A DNA stretch of 61,236 nucleotides from Paenibacillus pinistramenti (lineage in GTDB: Bacteria > Bacillota > Bacilli > Paenibacillales > Paenibacillaceae). The position numbers were made by a program, and so were the translations under genes. A model generated the notes under the pieces. It did not search any database. It was not told the DNA's origin and saw only the letters and a list, made by a program, of their open reading frames with translations. Location of the stretch: assembly GCF_005869875.1 (NCBI RefSeq), contig NZ_VAWG01000019.1, forward strand, positions 1-61,236. The letters run 5' to 3'. Shown here one piece after another: positions 17,763 through 27,000 of the stretch (position 1 is the first letter of the stretch; the number at the start of each line of letters is the position of its first letter).

Positions 17763-18617
17763 TTGAAAATATACGAGAAAGCACCGGCTAAAATCAATCT
17801 GATGCTGGATGTGTTACATAAACGGCCCGACGGCTACCATGAGGTAGAGATGGTCATGACGATGGTGGATCTGGCGGATCGGCTGGAACTGAGCGAGCTG
17901 CCGCGGGACACCATTATTATTTCAAGCCAGGCCGGATATATTCCGCTTGATGAGAAAAATTTGGCTTTTCAGGCGGCGCGCCTGATCAAGGAGCGCTATA
18001 ACGTCCGCCGGGGCGTCTATATCCACCTGGACAAGCATATTCCTGTGGCAGCCGGCCTGGCCGGGGGCAGCAGTGATGCTGCTGCTGCGCTGCGGGGATT
18101 AAACCGCCTGTGGAATCTGGGCATTGACGACGAGGAGCTGAGGGAGCTCGGCGCAGAGCTGGGCTCGGATGTACCGTTCTGCGTCACAGGCGGGACAGCG
18201 CTTGCGACTGGACGCGGTGAGGTGCTGACACAGCTGGAGAACCCGCCGCAATGCTGGGTGATTCTGGCCAAGCTGCCCATCAATGTCTCAACGGCCGAAG
18301 TATACGGCAAATTCCGCGCAGAACGGGTGCAGAAGCATCCTTCCTCCAAAGAGATGATTGCAGCGATCCAGCGAGGTTCCTTCGCCCAGGTCTGCAGGCA
18401 GCTCGGCAATGTGCTTGAGGACGTGACCTTCCAGCTTCACCCGGAGGTGAAGCAGCTGAAGGAAACCATGAAGCGCCTTGGTGCGGACGGCGTATTAATG
18501 TCGGGGAGCGGACCTACCGTATTTGGCCTTGTATCCAAAGAGGCTAAGGTGGCCCGCATCTACAACGGACTCCGCGGCTTCTGCAAAGAGGTTTATGCGG
18601 TACGGCTTCTGACGTAG
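17763..18617 (+). CDS. ispE: 4-diphosphocytidyl-2-C-methyl-D-erythritol kinase
   Basis: GHMP kinase of the MEP isoprenoid pathway that phosphorylates CDP-ME. The 284 residues begin [16 protein letters not shown], with [12 protein letters not shown] near residue 22, the GHMP ATP loop [19 protein letters not shown] near 92 and a C-terminal [11 protein letters not shown] near 246. TTG 17763 is preferred because GAGGGTGG lies 9 bases upstream and the start then matches B. subtilis IspE; GTG 17754 sits too close to that site. purR follows. Confidence 0.95.
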   Translation: MKIYEKAPAKINLMLDVLHKRPDGYHEVEMVMTMVDLADRLELSELPRDTIIISSQAGYIPLDEKNLAFQAARLIKERYNVRRGVYIHLDKHIPVAAGLAGGSSDAAAALRGLNRLWNLGIDDEELRELGAELGSDVPFCVTGGTALATGRGEVLTQLENPPQCWVILAKLPINVSTAEVYGKFRAERVQKHPSSKEMIAAIQRGSFAQVCRQLGNVLEDVTFQLHPEVKQLKETMKRLGADGVLMSGSGPTVFGLVSKEAKVARIYNGLRGFCKEVYAVRLLT

Positions 18618-18711
18618 CTCTTTCCGTCAAGATCCGGAATATCATTTGATAAACCCGTACAAAAATGATATTCTTTCTATAAAATATTCGGATTTTAGCG
18701 AGGGGTCTTTC

Positions 18712-19551
18712 GTGAGAAAGTTAAAAAGAAGCGCACGTCTGGTAGAGATGACGGAATATTTATTAGTTCGGCCGCATCAGCTGATTCCGCTCACAACTTT
18801 TGCCGACCGGTACGGAGCAGCCAAATCGTCGATCAGCGAAGACTTGGCGATCATTAAGGAAGTCTTTGAGGAAGACGGCATGGGGGAGCTGCAAACTCTG
18901 GCCGGAGCAGCCGGAGGGGTCAAATTTATCCCTAAGGTCGGCGCGGCGCAGGCGCAGGCGTTTATTGACCAGCTCTGCAGAATGTTATCCGAACCGGACC
19001 GCATTCTGCCGGGCGAATATTTATATATGTCTGATCTTCTGGGCCTGCCGGGGCTGATGAACGAAGCGGGCAAGCTGTTTGCTACCGTATTTGGCGGCCG
19101 GGAGATCGACGTTGTCATGACGGTGGAGACGAAAGGGATTCCGCTCGCTTACGCAACCGGGGCTCAGCTGAATCTGCCGGTTGTGCTGGTCAGAAGGGAC
19201 CATCAGGTTACGGAAGGCTCCGCAGTAAGCATTAACTACGTGTCAGGCTCCCACAAGAGCCTGCATACGATGACTTTGTCCCGCCGGGCGCTCAAAGAGA
19301 ACTCGCGCGTGCTGATCGTGGACGATTTCATGAAGGCAGGCGGAACGGTGCAGGGCATGGTTGACCTGCTTGCTGAATTTAATGCCACAGTCGCCGGCGT
19401 TGGCGTGCTGGTGGAATCAGGAGCCGTAGATACTGAACAGCGGCTGCTGCAGGATTATGTATCTTTAGCTTCCCTTGGCGCGGTCGATGCGAAGAGCAAA
19501 AGTGTTACCGTCCATCCGGGCAATTATTTCGATCGGGTGCAGCGAAGCTGA
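18712..19551 (+). CDS. purR: Purine operon repressor PurR
   Basis: Represses purine synthesis and transport genes; PRPP releases it from DNA. The 279 residues combine an N-terminal winged helix (RLVEMTEYLLVRPHQLIPL near residue 9 and AKSSISEDLAIIK near 36) with a C-terminal phosphoribosyltransferase-like domain holding the PRPP motif VLIVDDFMKAGGT near 200. GTG 18712 is preceded by AGGGG; upstream in-frame codons do not resemble the family. The yabJ (ridA) gene that follows purR in B. subtilis is absent. Confidence 0.95.
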   Translation: MRKLKRSARLVEMTEYLLVRPHQLIPLTTFADRYGAAKSSISEDLAIIKEVFEEDGMGELQTLAGAAGGVKFIPKVGAAQAQAFIDQLCRMLSEPDRILPGEYLYMSDLLGLPGLMNEAGKLFATVFGGREIDVVMTVETKGIPLAYATGAQLNLPVVLVRRDHQVTEGSAVSINYVSGSHKSLHTMTLSRRALKENSRVLIVDDFMKAGGTVQGMVDLLAEFNATVAGVGVLVESGAVDTEQRLLQDYVSLASLGAVDAKSKSVTVHPGNYFDRVQRS

Positions 19552-19657
19552 ACGGCTGAATACATTCGAATTTAAGCGAAATTAAGCGAAAACTGTCGAA
19601 ATCGTCGTCTTACGAAAAAAATTCCTGAATTTAGGTTAATTTGTTCGTTTTTAAAAG

Positions 19658-19682
19658 AGGAATTCGGATTTCTGTGTGGAAT
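19658..19682 (+). promoter_or_regulatory. Sigma-H promoter of spoVG
   Basis: AGGAATT (19658-19664), a 14-base gap and GAAT (19679-19682) match the sigma-H consensus (RNAGGAWWW ... RNNGAAT). B. subtilis spoVG is a classic sigma-H and AbrB-controlled gene; the A/T-rich stretch just upstream fits AbrB binding. Confidence 0.8.
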
Positions 19683-19716
19683 AATACACCAAGTCTCATT
19701 TGGAAAAAGGTGGTGA

Positions 19717-20007
<291 letters not shown>

Positions 20008-20045
20008 TTCTTCGGTAATTATTTTTTTAACTTAATTGGGGTTCA

Positions 20046-20085
20046 AGAAAAGAGTGCCATGAATCATGGTTCTCTTTTCTTTTTG
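20046..20085 (+). terminator. Terminator after spoVG
   Basis: AGAAAAGAG...CCATG and CATGG...CTCTTTTCT pair along a long stem, followed by TTTTT. Confidence 0.92.
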
Positions 20086-20136
20086 TTCAGAATGAGATAT
20101 ATTCAGTAATGAGTTTAAGAGAAGGAGGACGGGGAC

Positions 20137-21540
20137 TTGAAGAGATTAGCCATTGTTCTTGCCGCAGGGCAGGGCAAGCGCATGAAATCGAAACTATATA
20201 AGGTGCTCCATCCTGTTTGTGGTAAACCAATGGTTGGGCATGTGCTGGATGCCGTGGAGACAGTCAATTGCGAGCGGAAAGTCGTTATTGTCGGTCACGG
20301 CGCGGAAGCCGTTAAAGCCTATCTGGGAACAAAAGCAGAGTATGTCTTACAAGAGCAGCAGCTGGGAACGGGTCACGCCGTGAAGCAGGCGAAACAACTC
20401 TTAGGAAGCGAGAACGGGACAACCGTAATCGTCTGCGGAGATACGCCTCTCGTGACGCCGGAAACGCTGGAGGCTCTTTTTGTGCATCATGAACAAACTG
20501 GCGCGGCAGCTACCGTGCTTACAGCTTCTATAGATGAACCTCATGGCTACGGCCGTGTCATTCGGGATGAAGCGGGCCATGTGAACCGGATTGTTGAGCA
20601 GAAGGATTGCTCCGAGGAGGAGAACCTTGTTAAGGAAATCAATACAGGCACTTATTGCTTTGATAACGCCAAGCTGTTTGATGCTCTTGACAAGGTTACC
20701 AACCAAAATGCTCAGCAGGAGTATTATTTGACGGACGTAATCGGAATTATGGTCTCCCAAGGCGAGAAAGCTGCTGCTTACATGACGGCAGATGTTGCCG
20801 AATCCATCGGGGTTAATGACCGTGTGGCGCTGTCGGAAGCGGAAGCTTATATGCGTGCACGCATCAACAAACGCCATATGATCGGCGGAGTGACCCTGAT
20901 TGACCCAAGCTCTACCTACATTGGCGCGGATGTGGAGATCGGTGCGGACACCGTTATCTATCCGGGCACCGTTCTGAACGGCAGTACAAAGATTGGCGCA
21001 GACTGTGTCATCGGGCCTCAAACCGAGATTAACGACAGTATCATTCACAGCGGAGCTGTAGTGAAGCAATCCGTCCTCTCCAATGCAGAGGTGGGGGAAC
21101 TGACTTCCGTAGGTCCGTTTGCTTATTTGCGCCCTGGAGCTGTTTTGGGTAATGAAGTTAAGGTCGGCGATTTCGTTGAAATCAAGAATGCAAAGCTGGG
21201 GAACGGGACTAAGGTTTCTCATCTGAGCTATGTAGGGGACGCTATTGTCGGCGAAAATGTAAATATCGGCTGCGGTGCGATAACTGTAAACTACGATGGG
21301 TATAATAAATCTATTACCGAGATCGGTGATGATGCCTTTGTAGGCAGCAACGTCAATTTAATTGCACCGGTCAAGATCGGCAAAGGGGCCTATGTTGTGG
21401 CTGGATCTACCATTACCCATTCTGTGGCCGATAATGATCTGGCCATTGCCCGCCAGCGTCAGGAGAACAAACCGGGGTATGCGGACAAGATCCGTGCCCG
21501 GGCGAAAGCGAAGAAAGAGCGGGAGAGCAAGAAGCAATAA
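20137..21540 (+). CDS. glmU: Bifunctional UDP-GlcNAc pyrophosphorylase / glucosamine-1-phosphate acetyltransferase
   Basis: Makes UDP-N-acetylglucosamine, precursor of peptidoglycan and teichoic acid linkage units. The 467 residues join an N-terminal nucleotidyltransferase (LAAGQGKRMKSKLYKVLH near residue 8, GDTPLVTPETL near 102) and a C-terminal left-handed beta-helix of hexapeptide repeats (about 255-440) with LSYVGDAIVGENVNIGCG near 362. Start TTG 20137 has AAGGAGGA upstream. prs follows, as in B. subtilis. Confidence 0.97.
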   Translation: MKRLAIVLAAGQGKRMKSKLYKVLHPVCGKPMVGHVLDAVETVNCERKVVIVGHGAEAVKAYLGTKAEYVLQEQQLGTGHAVKQAKQLLGSENGTTVIVCGDTPLVTPETLEALFVHHEQTGAAATVLTASIDEPHGYGRVIRDEAGHVNRIVEQKDCSEEENLVKEINTGTYCFDNAKLFDALDKVTNQNAQQEYYLTDVIGIMVSQGEKAAAYMTADVAESIGVNDRVALSEAEAYMRARINKRHMIGGVTLIDPSSTYIGADVEIGADTVIYPGTVLNGSTKIGADCVIGPQTEINDSIIHSGAVVKQSVLSNAEVGELTSVGPFAYLRPGAVLGNEVKVGDFVEIKNAKLGNGTKVSHLSYVGDAIVGENVNIGCGAITVNYDGYNKSITEIGDDAFVGSNVNLIAPVKIGKGAYVVAGSTITHSVADNDLAIARQRQENKPGYADKIRARAKAKKERESKKQ

Positions 21541-21638
21541 GCAGCCTGCAGCAGGATCAGCGCTGATGAACGTGTCTTACTATTAACGACCTTACGGATT
21601 GCGAACGCAATCTAAACAGCACGGAGGGTTTTTATTCT

Positions 21639-22592
21639 ATGACTTATTTTGATTCCAAGTTAAAAATATTCACCTGCAACTCCAATCCGAAGCTTGCCCA
21701 GCAAATCGCCGACTACATTGGAATTCCAATGGGGGATTCCAACATTACCAGCTTTAGTGACGGTGAAATTCAGGTTAAGCTCAACGAAAGTGTCCGCGGC
21801 TCACACGTTTATGTTGTCCAATCCACTTGCGCTCCGGTTAACGATAATTTGATGGAGCTGCTGGTCATGGTTGATGCCCTGAAACGTGCTTCAGCCAAGA
21901 GCATTAACGTCGTTATTCCTTATTACGGCTATGCGCGCCAAGACCGTAAAGCGCGTTCCCGTGACCCGATTACGGCAAAACTGGTAGCCAATTTGATTGA
22001 AAAAGCCGGGGCACACCGGGTCATTACGATGGACCTCCATGCCATGCAGATCCAGGGCTTCTTTGATATTCCGGTGGATCATATGCTCGGAGTGCCGATC
22101 CTTGCGCAGTATTTCCGTTCCAAGCATATTGAGAACCCGGTTGTTGTTTCTCCGGACCACGGCGGCGTAGTGAGAGCGCGCAAGCTGGCCGATTTCCTGA
22201 ATGCGCCTCTTGCGATTATTGATAAACGCCGGCCGGAGCCGAACGTCAGTGAGGTCATGAACATTATCGGCCATATCGAAGGCAAGACGGCCATTCTGGT
22301 CGATGACATCATCGACACCGCAGGTACGATTGTGCTCGGCGCCAATGCGCTTAAAGAAGGCGGCGTTAAGGAAGTCTATGCCTGCTGTACGCACCCGGTA
22401 TTGTCAGGTCCCGCTATGGAGCGTCTTGAGAACTCTCCGCTGAAGGAAGTAGTGGTTACCGATACGATTCCAATTACGCATCCGAACCCTACCGGCAAGC
22501 TGAAGGTACTGTCTGTGGCGCCGCTGATGGGCGAAGCCATCATTCGTGTTCACGAGGAGCTGTCCATCAGCAAGCTGTTTGAAATCGAGTAA
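21639..22592 (+). CDS. prs: Ribose-phosphate pyrophosphokinase
   Basis: Makes PRPP from ribose 5-phosphate and ATP for purine, pyrimidine, His, Trp and NAD synthesis. The 317 residues contain [16 protein letters not shown] near residue 39, [18 protein letters not shown] near 95, [14 protein letters not shown] near 171 and the PRPP-binding loop [10 protein letters not shown] near 222. ATG 21639 has AGGAGGG-type sequence (GGAGGG) upstream. It makes the ligand that releases PurR, encoded 2 kb upstream. ctc (ribosomal protein L25 family), next in B. subtilis, is missing. Confidence 0.97.
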   Translation: MTYFDSKLKIFTCNSNPKLAQQIADYIGIPMGDSNITSFSDGEIQVKLNESVRGSHVYVVQSTCAPVNDNLMELLVMVDALKRASAKSINVVIPYYGYARQDRKARSRDPITAKLVANLIEKAGAHRVITMDLHAMQIQGFFDIPVDHMLGVPILAQYFRSKHIENPVVVSPDHGGVVRARKLADFLNAPLAIIDKRRPEPNVSEVMNIIGHIEGKTAILVDDIIDTAGTIVLGANALKEGGVKEVYACCTHPVLSGPAMERLENSPLKEVVVTDTIPITHPNPTGKLKVLSVAPLMGEAIIRVHEELSISKLFEIE

Positions 22593-22612
22593 ACCGGATA
22601 ACGGCATTAAAC

Positions 22613-22648
22613 AGGGGCTAATCTTCCCTAACGGGAGGATTAGCCCCT
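22613..22648 (+). terminator. Strong hairpin between prs and the convergent small ORF
   Basis: AGGGGCTAATC...TCCC pairs with GGGA...GATTAGCCCCT in a stem of about 15 bp with loop TAAC. No T run follows on either strand, so termination is likely but not certain. It separates two convergent transcripts. Confidence 0.6.
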
Positions 22649-22708
22649 AACTTAGCATCAAGAATAAGGTTATGTGCTGCTTAATTGTCTGCAAGCCGGG
22701 CCGGGCGC

Positions 22709-22909
22709 TTAATACCCCGGACGTGAAATAAAGGTGAACAGCTTGCGGTTGAACAAGGTGCCCTCAACTTCGACAAAATAGCTGTCATAAGCGGTAATCA
22801 GACCGATCTGCTCGTGGATGCCTTCAAAATACACCTGAACAGGAACCGACTGTTTGAGATGTTTTTCAAAATGGAAATCATGAATAAGTTCTGAACCAAA
22901 TGTTGACAG
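22709..22909 (-). CDS. Small Sm/Hfq-like protein, apparently with a non-AUG start
   Basis: A 66-codon minus-strand reading frame runs from CTG at 22909 to TAA at 22709. Its second half, VPVQVYFEGIHEQIGLITAY continuing into DSYFVEVEGTLFNRKLFTF, alternates like the five-strand Sm/Hfq barrel: a V-x-V-x-F strand, the G-x-I-x-A-Y-D turn and a V-E-V strand. No ATG, GTG or TTG lies at the right place; AAGGTG at 22920-22925 sits 10 bases before CTG 22909 and 7 before an in-frame ATC at 22912. A TACAAT -10 lies at 22967-22962. Codon use and composition look coding. The fold and start are inferences; an Lsm-type RNA- or protein-binding role is possible. Confidence 0.6.
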   Translation of the reverse strand: MSTFGSELIHDFHFEKHLKQSVPVQVYFEGIHEQIGLITAYDSYFVEVEGTLFNRKLFTFISRPGY

Positions 22910-22961
22910 GATACGTCTTCACCTTCTTCTACAACTTTGTTCAGCCAGGGCCTGTTTACTT

Positions 22962-22967
22962 ATTGTA
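22962..22967 (-). promoter_or_regulatory. -10 element of the small Sm-like ORF
   Basis: TACAAT on the minus strand, with a poor -35 (TTTATA at 16 bases). It overlaps the -35 of the divergent pth promoter, so the two promoters cannot be occupied together. Confidence 0.4.
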
Positions 22968-22991
22968 CCAAATAATAAACCTATATAAAAT
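22963..22991 (+). promoter_or_regulatory. Putative promoter of pth
   Basis: TTGTAC (22963-22968), 17 bases, TAAAAT (22986-22991). It would start transcription very close to the pth ribosome binding site (AGAAGGGA near 23000), giving a short leader. Confidence 0.5.
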
Positions 22992-23018
22992 GAACGCCTA
23001 AGAAGGGATTAGATATCA

Positions 23019-23579
23019 ATGAAATGGATCGTCGGGCTCGGCAATCCGGGCCCTAAATATGAGAAGACACGCCATAATATCGGCTGGATGGCTTTGGATG
23101 CGCTGGCCGCCCGCCATCATATCGACATCAAGCAGAGTAAATGCAAGGCACTGATTGGCGAAGGGAACATTGGGGGAACGAAGGTTTACCTGATCAAGCC
23201 GATGACTTATATGAATTTATCGGGGGAGGCGGTCCGCGCCTTCATGGACTACTATAAAGCTCCGCTTGAAGATCTTATCGTTGTCTACGACGATCTGGAT
23301 ACAGAGGTAGGCAAGATCAGACTGCGTTATCAGGGCAGCTCAGGCGGCCATAACGGCATCAAATCTATTATCCAGCATACGGGCACACAGACCTTCAACC
23401 GGATTCGGATGGGCATTTCCAGGCCTGAACCCGGTTATGCGATTATTGACTATGTGCTGGGTACTTTTCCAAAGAAGGAAGCGGAAGCTTTGCAATCATC
23501 CATTGAACAGACCTGCGATGCTTTGGAATACGGTCTATCGTCTACCTTTGAGCAGACTATGGCCAAATTTAACCGTTAA
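23019..23579 (+). CDS. pth: Peptidyl-tRNA hydrolase
   Basis: Frees tRNA from peptidyl-tRNAs that drop off the ribosome; known as spoVC in B. subtilis. The 186 residues contain GLGNPGPKYEKTRHNIGWMA near residue 6 with the catalytic His, KPMTYMNLSGEAV near 62, VYDDLDTEVGKIRLR near 88 and GSSGGHNGIKSI near 108. ATG 23019 is preceded by AGAAGGGA. fin and mfd follow. Confidence 0.97.
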   Translation: MKWIVGLGNPGPKYEKTRHNIGWMALDALAARHHIDIKQSKCKALIGEGNIGGTKVYLIKPMTYMNLSGEAVRAFMDYYKAPLEDLIVVYDDLDTEVGKIRLRYQGSSGGHNGIKSIIQHTGTQTFNRIRMGISRPEPGYAIIDYVLGTFPKKEAEALQSSIEQTCDALEYGLSSTFEQTMAKFNR

Positions 23580-23591
23580 TACCAGGCATAC

Positions 23592-23621
23592 GGCTAGCAT
23601 GGAGCCTTACCGGGCATAATG
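23592..23621 (+). promoter_or_regulatory. Possible sigma-F promoter of fin
   Basis: The -10 GGGCATAATG (23612-23621) fits the sigma-F pattern GGNNANAHTR completely; at 15 bases upstream GGCTA matches the -35 GYWTA at only three of five positions. B. subtilis fin is made in the forespore under sigma-F, which supports the call. Confidence 0.45.
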
Positions 23622-23653
23622 AAGGTATAAATGAACCTTCAGGAGGCATATAC

Positions 23654-23884
23654 ATGGCAGTACAGTATGTTTGCAGACACTGCAAAACCTTGGTGGGGCG
23701 GATCGATTCGCCTTTTGTGTCAGAGGGCCAGCTCGGCTTTACCGCCTTGACCCCCGAAGAGCGTAGAGATATAATAGCCTATGATTCTAATGGGGACGTT
23801 ACCGTACGTGTGACGTGCGAATACTGTGCGGAAGCGATGGAGATGAATCCTGAACTGAGGCTGGTTGGAAGTCCGCTGCAGTAG
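23654..23884 (+). CDS. fin: Anti-sigma-F factor Fin
   Basis: Forespore protein of 76 residues (YabK in B. subtilis) that shuts down sigma-F when sigma-G takes over. Two CxxC pairs, CRHCK near residue 7 and CEYCAEAM near 57, should bind zinc; LGFTALTPEERRDII lies between them. AGGAGG precedes the ATG. The window thus encodes both Fin (anti-sigma-F) and Gin/CsfB (anti-sigma-G), which time the forespore switch. Confidence 0.93.
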   Translation: MAVQYVCRHCKTLVGRIDSPFVSEGQLGFTALTPEERRDIIAYDSNGDVTVRVTCEYCAEAMEMNPELRLVGSPLQ

Positions 23885-23976
23885 TCTTTCTTCTGCGCCG
23901 GTAAGGCGCGGGTACTGGATGCAGGTTGGCCGCTGGATGCGGGTTGCAAGTTGATAGAAATGAGTATGAGATATGG

Positions 23977-24007
23977 AGCCTTGGCCTTTTTGCTGAGGCT
24001 TATTTTG
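23977..24007 (+). terminator. Terminator after fin
   Basis: AGCCTTGGC pairs with GCTGAGGCT with two G-T wobbles around CTTTTT, followed by TATTTTG. Confidence 0.65.
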
Positions 24008-24084
24008 TATTAGTTATCAAAAGATGATGAACGCAGTTGGGATGAGGAGTATGCCTATCATGGCGAATAAGAGAGGTGCCGCTT

Positions 24085-27000
24085 TTGTTACAAGCACTTA
24101 TACAAGCTTTTTCTAAAGATTCCGACTTTAACTCGCTTACAGCCGGTATTGCATCAGGAATGAAGGAGCAGCTCGTTTCGGGGCTGTCCGGTTCATCCAG
24201 GCACGTTATGCTGGCTGCACTGCATGAACAGACGCAGCGTCCGCTGCTCGTTGTCACGCACAACATGTTCTCCGCGCAGAAAATCGCAGATGACCTTCAG
24301 GAAGCGCTTTCAATAGATAAAGTTCTTCTGTATCCCGCTAATGAGCTTGTGGCGGCTGAATCAGCGATCTCCAGCCCGGAGACGCTTTCCCAGCGGATCG
24401 ATGTGCTGCTGAAATCCTCCCAGGGTTTCCGCGGCATTATTGTTGTGCCTTATTCCGGTGTCCGCAAGCTGCTCCCTTCTCCAAAGGTGATGGCCGGTGC
24501 CGGGATTGACGTTCAATACGGGGGGACGCTGAAGATTGACCGCTTCCTGGCCCAAATGGTGGAGCTTGGCTACGAACGGGTTGAGCGGGTTGAATCACGG
24601 GGAGAAATGAGCGTGCGGGGAGGCATAATCGACTTCTATCCGCTCATGTCCCCGTCCGGCCTGGCTTACCGGATTGAGCTGTTTGATGAGGAGATTGACT
24701 CCATCCGCGTATTTGATCCGGCCGATCAGCGGTCGGTGGAGCAGGTCAAGGAAATCAGGATCACTCCATGCAAAGAGCTCATTGCGGATAAGGAGCGCCT
24801 CAGCACGGCGGCGGAGAAGGCTTCGCAAAGGCTGTCGGCGCAGCTGGAGAAAATGACCGACCGGCAGGCGAAGAACCTCCTGCAGGGGGAAATCTCCCGG
24901 GAGCTGGAGATGCTGCGGGAGCAGGTTTATTTTGCAGATATGTATAAATACATCTCCTTAATCTATCCGGAGCAGCAGACTTTGTACGACTACATGCCGG
25001 AGGATACGCTGCTGATTCTGGATGAGCCGGCCCGGCTTCTGGAAACGGCCAAGCAGCTTGAACGCGACGAAGCGGAGTGGAATCTGCATTTGTTCCAGAA
25101 CGGCAAGAGCCTGCCTGAGCTTCCGCTGTCCGTAAGCAGCGATAAGGTGCTGTACCAGCGCCCGTTCCAGACCCTGTTCCTGTCCATCTTCCTGCGCCAG
25201 GTTCCGCATACACAGCCGCAGAATATTCTGAACTTTGTGACGCGCGGCATGCAGGATTTCCACGGGCAGATGAATGTGTTGAAATCGGAGACAGAGCGCT
25301 GGAAGAAGAGCGGCGCGGAGATTATTATGCTCGCCAGCAGCTCGGAGCGGAAAGACCGGATGATCCGGGTCCTTGAGGATTACGGGATCGAAGAGCCGGC
25401 GATTCTGCAGGGCAATCTGCAGACCGGCTTTGAGCTGCCTGCCGCCCATCTGGTCGTCATTACCGAAGGCGAGATGTTTTCCCAGAAGCAGCGCAAGGTC
25501 CGCAAGGGCGGCCGCAGCATGGATAATGCGGAACGGATCAAGAGCTACACAGAGCTCAAGGTCGGCGATTACGTGGTCCACCAGAATCACGGGATCGGCA
25601 AATACATGGGCATCGGCACGCTTGAAGTAGGCGGCATTCATAAAGATTACATGCACATTCTCTATGCGGGCGGCGACAAGCTGTCCGTGCCGATCGACCA
25701 GATTGATCTCATTCAGAAATATGTAGGGTCCGAAGATAAGGAGCCCAAAGTTTACAAGCTGGGCGGCAACGAATGGACGAGAGTCAAGAATAAAGTCCGC
25801 TCCTCCGTGGAGGACATTGCCGATGATCTGATCAAACTGTATGCAGATAGACAGGCTACGGAAGGGTATGCTTTTGAACAAGATACATCCGAGCAGCGCG
25901 AGTTTGAAAACATGTTCCCATACGATGAGACACGGGATCAGCTGCGGGCGATTGAAGAAATCAAGAAGGACATGGAGAAGAAGCGGCCGATGGACCGCCT
26001 GCTGTGCGGCGACGTGGGCTATGGCAAGACGGAGGTGGCGATCCGCGCCGCCTTTAAGGCTGCTATCGAAGGCAAGCAGGTTGCCGTACTGGTTCCGACT
26101 ACCATTTTGGCGCAGCAGCATTATGAGACGTTCCGGGAGCGTTTTGCCGATTATCCGTTTAACATTCAAGTACTCAGCCGTTTCCGCAGCCGTAAAGAGC
26201 AGAACGAAACGATTAAGGGGGTCCGCGCAGGCACGGTTGACGTCGTCATCGGCACCCATCGTCTGCTGTCCCAGGATCTCGTCTTCAAGGACCTTGGCCT
26301 GCTGATCGTGGACGAAGAGCAGCGCTTCGGCGTAACACATAAGGAGAAGCTGAAGAAGCTGAAGGTGAATGTGGACGTGCTTACACTGACAGCGACGCCA
26401 ATCCCGCGCACGCTGCATATGTCCATGCTTGGCGTACGCGATTTGTCGGTAATTGAGACGCCGCCGGAGAACCGGTTCCCGGTGCAGACCTATGTAGTGG
26501 AGCACAGTCAGGCTCTGGTGCGCGAAGCCATCGAACGCGAACTGGCGCGGGGCGGCCAGGTCTATTATCTGTATAACCGCGTGCAGGGCATTCAGGAAAT
26601 GGCGGCGCAGATTTCGGCGCTCGTTCCCGAGGCGAAGGTCGGCATCGGCCATGGCCAAATGTCCGAGCAGGAGCTGGAGAAGACGATCCTCGACTTCCTT
26701 GATGGAGAATATGATGTCCTGGTCAGCACAAGCATTATCGAGACAGGCGTGGACATTCCGAATGTCAACACGCTGATCGTACATGATGCGGATAAAATGG
26801 GTCTGTCCCAGCTGTACCAGCTGAGAGGCCGGGTTGGACGTTCAAACCGGATTGCTTATGCTTATTTTACTTATCAGCGTGATAAATCCTTGACCGAGGT
26901 TGCCGAGAAGCGCCTTCAGTCGATTAAAGAATTTACGGAGCTGGGTTCAGGCTTCAAGATCGCCATGCGCGATCTGGCAATCCGCGGGGCCGGCAATCTG

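Noticed and set aside
23915..23946. Near-repeat CTGGATGCRGGTTG after fin
   Set aside because: Two imperfect 14-bp copies in non-coding sequence; nothing links them to a function.
24958..26784. 608-codon open frame antisense to mfd
   Set aside because: Mirror of the mfd codon bias; composition is not protein-like (excess His, Arg, Gln) and there is no ribosome binding site or domain.
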